The translations under genes were made by a program, and so were the position numbers. A model generated the notes under the pieces. That model was not told the origin of the DNA, did not search any database, and saw only the letters and a list, made by a program, of their open reading frames with translations. A stretch of DNA of 64,000 bases from Clostridium sp. (GTDB lineage: Bacteria > Bacillota > Clostridia > Lachnospirales > Lachnospiraceae), in NCBI GenBank assembly GCA_018377235.1, contig JAGZZT010000002.1, positions 1 through 64,000 of the forward strand, written 5' to 3'. Below are positions 60,756 through 64,000 of this stretch, one piece after another (within the stretch, counting starts at the first letter, position 1; every line of letters begins with the position of its first letter).

Positions 60756-62162
60756 CTATTTTCTGTCTTTCTGCTCTGCCTGGGACTTCGCCAGATGGTA
60801 GACTTCTGAAAATCCCATTCCTGTTTCCCGGCTGATGCGGGCCACACTCTCATACTCCGGATAGAAACGCTCTGCTTCATTGAAAGAACACACTTTCACA
60901 GCCACTTTTCCTACCGGCAAATCCATTGTCTCTGAACGGCGGCAGAGAGTTGTCCTCTCTACCGGATAACGGCGGATTCCGATCGTGGTGGTGTGGGCAA
61001 AAATAAGTGCTTCCACGGCCCTGATCTGTTCCCGGCGGCAGAGTGTGTGAAGGATGTAAGCCGGACGGCTTTTTTTCATCACTGCAGGAGTATACCACAC
61101 ATCTGCTGTTCCCTCCTCCATCAGACATTCCATCAGGAATCCAAGAGCTTCTCCGCTGCAGTCATCAATATTTGTCTCAATCACATACATGGAATCTGCT
61201 TCTGGATTTTCTGAAATCCTCTGTTTTAATTTTGATTCTTCTGCCTTCTGCTCTTTTTCCGCATCTTCCGGCACAAGAATCATGGCCCGGAGAATGTTGG
61301 CATTTTTAAAATCCTTTGTACCGACTCCCACTCCGATTTTTTCAATTACATACCGCTCCGGCAGCTCTTTTTCCGTCCTCAGGCATCCGGCAATGGCAGC
61401 TCCCGTAGGTGTCACCATTTCCCCCTCGTTGTCTGTCAGACGCAGAGTCAGACCGCAGGCCGCTGCAATTCCGGCTGTAGCCGGGACAGGAACTGGCATA
61501 ACGCCATGCTGACATTTCACATATCCACGTCCTTCAGCCAGAGGAGAAACTGCCACCCGGCTGATTCCCAGATCCCTGATACATACAGCTGTGCTGACAA
61601 TGTCAATAATCGAATCTACCGCGCCTACCTCATGGAAATGTACCTGATCTACAGGAAGGCCGTGAGCTCTGGACTCTGCTTCCGCTACCAGACGGAACAT
61701 CTCCTTAGCCAGGCGGCGCGTCTCCTCATCCTCCAGGCGATCGATGATGTGATAAATATCATGGATATTTCTGTGAACATGGTCATGGTGGTGATCATGT
61801 CCGTGATCTCCATGGCAGTGATCATGCTCATGCTCTTCATGGCAGTGGTCATGGTGGACTTGAGCATGCTCATGCTCTTCGTGGCAGTGGTCATGGTGGA
61901 CTTGAGCATGCTCATGCTCTTCGTGGCAGTGGTCATGGTGGTGATCGTGAGCCTCCTCTTCCAAATGCACGTCAAAATCGTAAGCATCAATACCGCACTT
62001 CTGGGTCCGTCCGAAATGCAGATGATATCCTCCGATTCCCAGTTTCCCAAGCTCCTCCGTAAGATGTTCCCGGCTGGCGCCCAGGTCTAACAGCGCCCCC
62101 ACTGTCATATCGCCGCTGATTCCTGAATAACACTCTAAATATAAAATTTTTTCCTTCTCCAT
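60756..62162 (-). CDS. larC: Nickel insertion protein LarC with His-rich tandem repeat
   Basis: LarC inserts nickel into the pincer cofactor using CTP. The 468-residue protein starts MEKEKILYLECYSGISGDMT; the ATG at 62162 follows GAGGAAAG. Residues 72-130 are a His/Asp/Glu/Cys stretch, a probable nickel store, containing 2.8 copies of a 14-residue unit HHDHCHEEHEHAQV. Then come HEVGAVDSIIDIVS, MVTPTGAAIAG and ETNIDDCSGEALGFLME. It is one continuous frame, unlike the frameshifted larC1/larC2 of some lactobacilli. No LarA lies nearby. Confidence 0.95.
   Translation of the reverse strand: MEKEKILYLECYSGISGDMTVGALLDLGASREHLTEELGKLGIGGYHLHFGRTQKCGIDAYDFDVHLEEEAHDHHHDHCHEEHEHAQVHHDHCHEEHEHAQVHHDHCHEEHEHDHCHGDHGHDHHHDHVHRNIHDIYHIIDRLEDEETRRLAKEMFRLVAEAESRAHGLPVDQVHFHEVGAVDSIIDIVSTAVCIRDLGISRVAVSPLAEGRGYVKCQHGVMPVPVPATAGIAAACGLTLRLTDNEGEMVTPTGAAIAGCLRTEKELPERYVIEKIGVGVGTKDFKNANILRAMILVPEDAEKEQKAEESKLKQRISENPEADSMYVIETNIDDCSGEALGFLMECLMEEGTADVWYTPAVMKKSRPAYILHTLCRREQIRAVEALIFAHTTTIGIRRYPVERTTLCRRSETMDLPVGKVAVKVCSFNEAERFYPEYESVARISRETGMGFSEVYHLAKSQAEQKDRK
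61824..61940 (-). repeat. 42-bp tandem repeat inside larC
   Basis: Two full and one partial copy of a 42-bp unit encode HHDHCHEEHEHAQV (unit length 14 codons). The copies are almost identical at DNA level, implying recent expansion or ongoing slippage that would change the number of metal-binding residues in steps of 14. Confidence 0.85.
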
Positions 62163-62241
62163 GATTCTTTCCTCTCTGCTTTCCCACATTCTTTTTTCTG
62201 CTGTTTTTCTGTTATTTTTCTGTCTTCTGTATCTGTTTTCT

Positions 62242-63000
62242 TCACTCTGGACTTTGCGCCGCCAGACGGTTAATCTGAGCAGCCAGATATCCGGCTCCGT
62301 AGCCATTGTCAATATTCACCGCTGCAATTCCGTTGGCGCAGGAGTTCAGCATGGTCAGTAACGCGGACAGACCGTGGAAACTGGCTCCGTACCCTACAGA
62401 GGTGGGTACGGCAATCACAGGATTTTCCACCAGCCCCGCAATCACAGTTCCAAGGGCTCCTTCCATTCCAGCCACGGCAATCACACAGTTTGCCTTTACA
62501 ATCCTCTCTCTCTGAGCCAGCAGGCGGTGGATTCCAGCTACTCCTACATCATAAATCCTCTCTGTATGGCAGCCAAAGAATTCTGCTGTCCTGGCAGCCT
62601 CCTCCGCCACTGGAATATCTGCCGTTCCTCCTGTACATACAGCTACGCATCCAATCCTCTCTCTTCTTGTCTCCGGCCTGCTGGCAAAGAGAATCCGGGA
62701 TACAGGATCATATTCAATCTGCGGAACTGCCTGCTTCACCAGCTCATACTGTTCTTCCGAGGCCCGTGTTCCAAACACTTCTCCATTTTCCTGATACAGT
62801 GTTTTAAATATCTCTGACAGAAATGCATCTGGCTTTCCCTGGCAGAACACTGTCTCCGGAAAGCCGGATCTCAGCTTCCGGTGTAAATCAAGCTTTGCGT
62901 ATCCCAGATCTTCATAGGGCAGATTTTTAAGCCTTTTCTCTGCCTCCTCCACCGACAGGGCGCCGTCCTGTACCTGATGAAGCATTTCCCTGATATCCAT
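62242..63000 (-). CDS. larB: Pyridinium-3,5-biscarboxylic acid mononucleotide synthase LarB
   Basis: LarB carboxylates and hydrolyses NaAD to start the nickel-pincer cofactor. The 252-residue protein resembles PurE at its C terminus: GCVAVCTGGTADIPVAEEAA, DVGVAGIHRLLA, CVIAVAGMEGALGTVIAGLV and AVPTSVGYGASFHG. I start it at MDIREML because GGAGG is seven bases upstream; an ATG two codons earlier is too close. Confidence 0.95.
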   Translation of the reverse strand: MDIREMLHQVQDGALSVEEAEKRLKNLPYEDLGYAKLDLHRKLRSGFPETVFCQGKPDAFLSEIFKTLYQENGEVFGTRASEEQYELVKQAVPQIEYDPVSRILFASRPETRRERIGCVAVCTGGTADIPVAEEAARTAEFFGCHTERIYDVGVAGIHRLLAQRERIVKANCVIAVAGMEGALGTVIAGLVENPVIAVPTSVGYGASFHGLSALLTMLNSCANGIAAVNIDNGYGAGYLAAQINRLAAQSPE

Positions 63001-63034
63001 GTTCATTCCTCCGTCTTCTTTGCTTTCGCTCTGT

Positions 63035-63634
63035 CTATAATCCTACCACCCGATGGCACACTTCCTCAAGCAGTTTTTCCGAATGGCTGACAGCAATAAG
63101 GCCGATATTTCTCTGCTCCAGCTCCTCCAGAAGAAACAGCCAGATCTCTTTCTGAGAAGCCAGGTCAAGCATGGCGGTAATCTCGTCTGCCAGCAGAAAC
63201 CTGGTTCCCTCCCCCAGCGCTCTGGCAATGCAGAACCGCTGAAGCTCTCCGCCTGACAGCTCGTCCGGATAGCGTGACAGCCATTCCTCCTTGATTCCCA
63301 GCCGTTCTGTCATCTCCCCCATCCAAATACCGCCTTCCCGGAGTACCTCCCCCATCTTCCATCTGGGGTTCACTGACTGCTCCGGATGCTGGAAAATCAT
63401 CTGAACTGGACATTTTCCGCGAAAGGAGTCAAGAGGCGCACCGTCAATGGTCACTCTTCCTTTCTCCGGCTTTTCATAGCCAGAAAGAATTTTGCAGAGT
63501 GTAGTTTTCCCAAATCCGCTTCTGGCCATAAGTCCCAGCCTCTCCCCGCTGTTTACCTCAAGCGAGCAGTCTGTTAAAATCTGTCTGCCGTCTTTTTCAT
63601 AGCGAAATGAGATTTCCTCTGCCTTAAGCTTCAT
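63035..63634 (-). CDS. ABC transporter ATP-binding protein, nickel/peptide type
   Basis: The protein has 199 residues from MKLKAEEISFRYEKDG (AGGAGG upstream). Walker A is ARSGFGKTTLCK, the signature ELSGGELQRFCIARALG and Walker B FLLADEITAMLD, the Opp/Nik (DppF/NikE) subtype. It is at the short end for this family because it ends shortly after the H-loop (AVSHSEKLLEE). It overlaps the preceding ATPase gene by 11 bp. The lar context suggests nickel uptake; this is inference. Confidence 0.85.
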   Translation of the reverse strand: MKLKAEEISFRYEKDGRQILTDCSLEVNSGERLGLMARSGFGKTTLCKILSGYEKPEKGRVTIDGAPLDSFRGKCPVQMIFQHPEQSVNPRWKMGEVLREGGIWMGEMTERLGIKEEWLSRYPDELSGGELQRFCIARALGEGTRFLLADEITAMLDLASQKEIWLFLLEELEQRNIGLIAVSHSEKLLEEVCHRVVGL

Positions 63635-64000
63635 GCTTTTTCCTCCTGATTTCCTCTTTCCACGGCCTTCCCCTGCCTGGAATTGCATCAAACAGACGCC
63701 TGGTATACGGATGAGCCAAAGGCGCGGCAAGTCTTCCAGAATGTCTCCCATCCTCATACTTTTCCATCTGCAGTTCCTCAGCCACGGCTCCTTCATAAAA
63801 AATCAAAATCCGGTCTGCCGTCTCCAGGGCCAGCTCCAAATCGTGGGTAATCACAAATACCCCCACTCCCCGGTCTGCCATTTCCCGGAAATGTTCCATA
63901 ACCTGAAGAGCTGCCCCGGCATCAAGGCCTGGCGTAGGCTCATCGGCAATGACCAGCTCCGGTTCTTCCATCATAGCTCCCGCTGTCAAAACTCTCCGCG
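63624..64000 (-). CDS. ABC transporter ATP-binding protein, nickel/peptide type (partial)
   Basis: Only the C-terminal ~125 residues are present; the 5' end lies beyond the right edge. The frame enters as RRVLTAGAMM, just past the ABC signature, followed by Walker B LVIADEPTPGLD, the H-loop ITHDLELALE and the DppD/NikD-type tail LAAPLAHPYTRRLFDAIPGR. With the next gene it forms a NikD-NikE-like pair; permeases and the binding protein should lie further right. Confidence 0.88.
   Translation of the reverse strand, partial: RRVLTAGAMMEEPELVIADEPTPGLDAGAALQVMEHFREMADRGVGVFVITHDLELALETADRILIFYEGAVAEELQMEKYEDGRHSGRLAAPLAHPYTRRLFDAIPGRGRPWKEEIRRKKHEA

Overview
The window looks like chromosomal DNA of a Gram-positive anaerobe of the Lachnospiraceae (Clostridium cluster XIVa type). 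The reasons are moderate GC with TTGACA/TATAAT promoters, strong AGGAGG ribosome binding sites, the Firmicutes order rpmG-secE-nusG-rplK-rplA, HydE/HydG/HydF maturases of an [FeFe]-hydrogenase, T-box control of prolyl-tRNA synthetase, and accessory genes of selenium-dependent molybdenum hydroxylases. I cannot name a species from sequence alone.

Layout. 0-0.4 kb: two tRNA-Ser genes behind a perfect consensus promoter, reading left toward what looks like an rRNA leader or spacer. 0.7-7.9 kb (minus): hydF, hydG, hydE, a TM1266-type regulator, ispD, tsaD, rnz. 8-10.6 kb: two small cysteine-rich proteins, rimI, tsaB, tsaE; with tsaD these give most of the t6A tRNA-modification set. 10.8-16.1 kb: prfA, prmC, a DUF1385 membrane protein, rpmE, rho. 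16.5 kb: mgsA on the plus strand. 17.1-19.3 kb: rplA, rplK, nusG, secE, rpmG. 19.5-23.6 kb: a palindromic repeat cluster, a YccF protein, a lipoprotein, an acetyltransferase, a YcxB-like protein, comF. 23.6-27 kb: recD2, mreB. 27.3-28.1 kb: a relB-yafQ toxin-antitoxin pair between two identical 43-bp terminators. 28.2-31.9 kb: asparaginase, a zinc-ribbon membrane protein, an ABC-F ATPase. 32-38.7 kb: a polyamine operon (speD, speA-like, speE, speB, carboxynorspermidine synthase, nspC) behind a long structured leader with an intrinsic terminator. 39.3-42.8 kb: cca, an acetyltransferase, proS with its T-box.

43.4-54.9 kb is mostly plus strand: alr, then a molybdenum/selenium island with yqeC, a ModE-YqeB fusion (minus), a membrane protein (minus), a MoeA-like protein, moaC, moaA, a MOSC-MoaB fusion, modA, modB, modC and xdhC. 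This set makes molybdopterin, imports molybdate and supplies hydroxylase maturation factors; no hydroxylase lies in the window. 55-58.8 kb (minus): acylphosphatase, Nudix hydrolase, alpha/beta hydrolase, a YtvI-type membrane protein, an RluA-type pseudouridine synthase. 58.9-59 kb: a second copy of the palindromic repeat cluster. 59.2 kb: a hemolysin III family protein. 59.8-64 kb (minus): larE, larC, larB and two ABC ATPases, one cut by the window edge; this is nickel-pincer cofactor synthesis, probably with nickel uptake.

The most unusual material is non-coding: (1) a palindromic repeat family at 19.5 and 58.9 kb with a fixed 20-nt core and arms that differ between loci yet stay self-complementary; (2) a multi-hairpin RNA, strong promoter and intrinsic terminator ahead of the polyamine operon, which would be a candidate attenuator; (3) the duplicated terminator around the toxin-antitoxin pair; (4) a second inverted-repeat family around GCGTCAGTGTACAAAGG; (5) twin leader hairpins before rplK and rplA.
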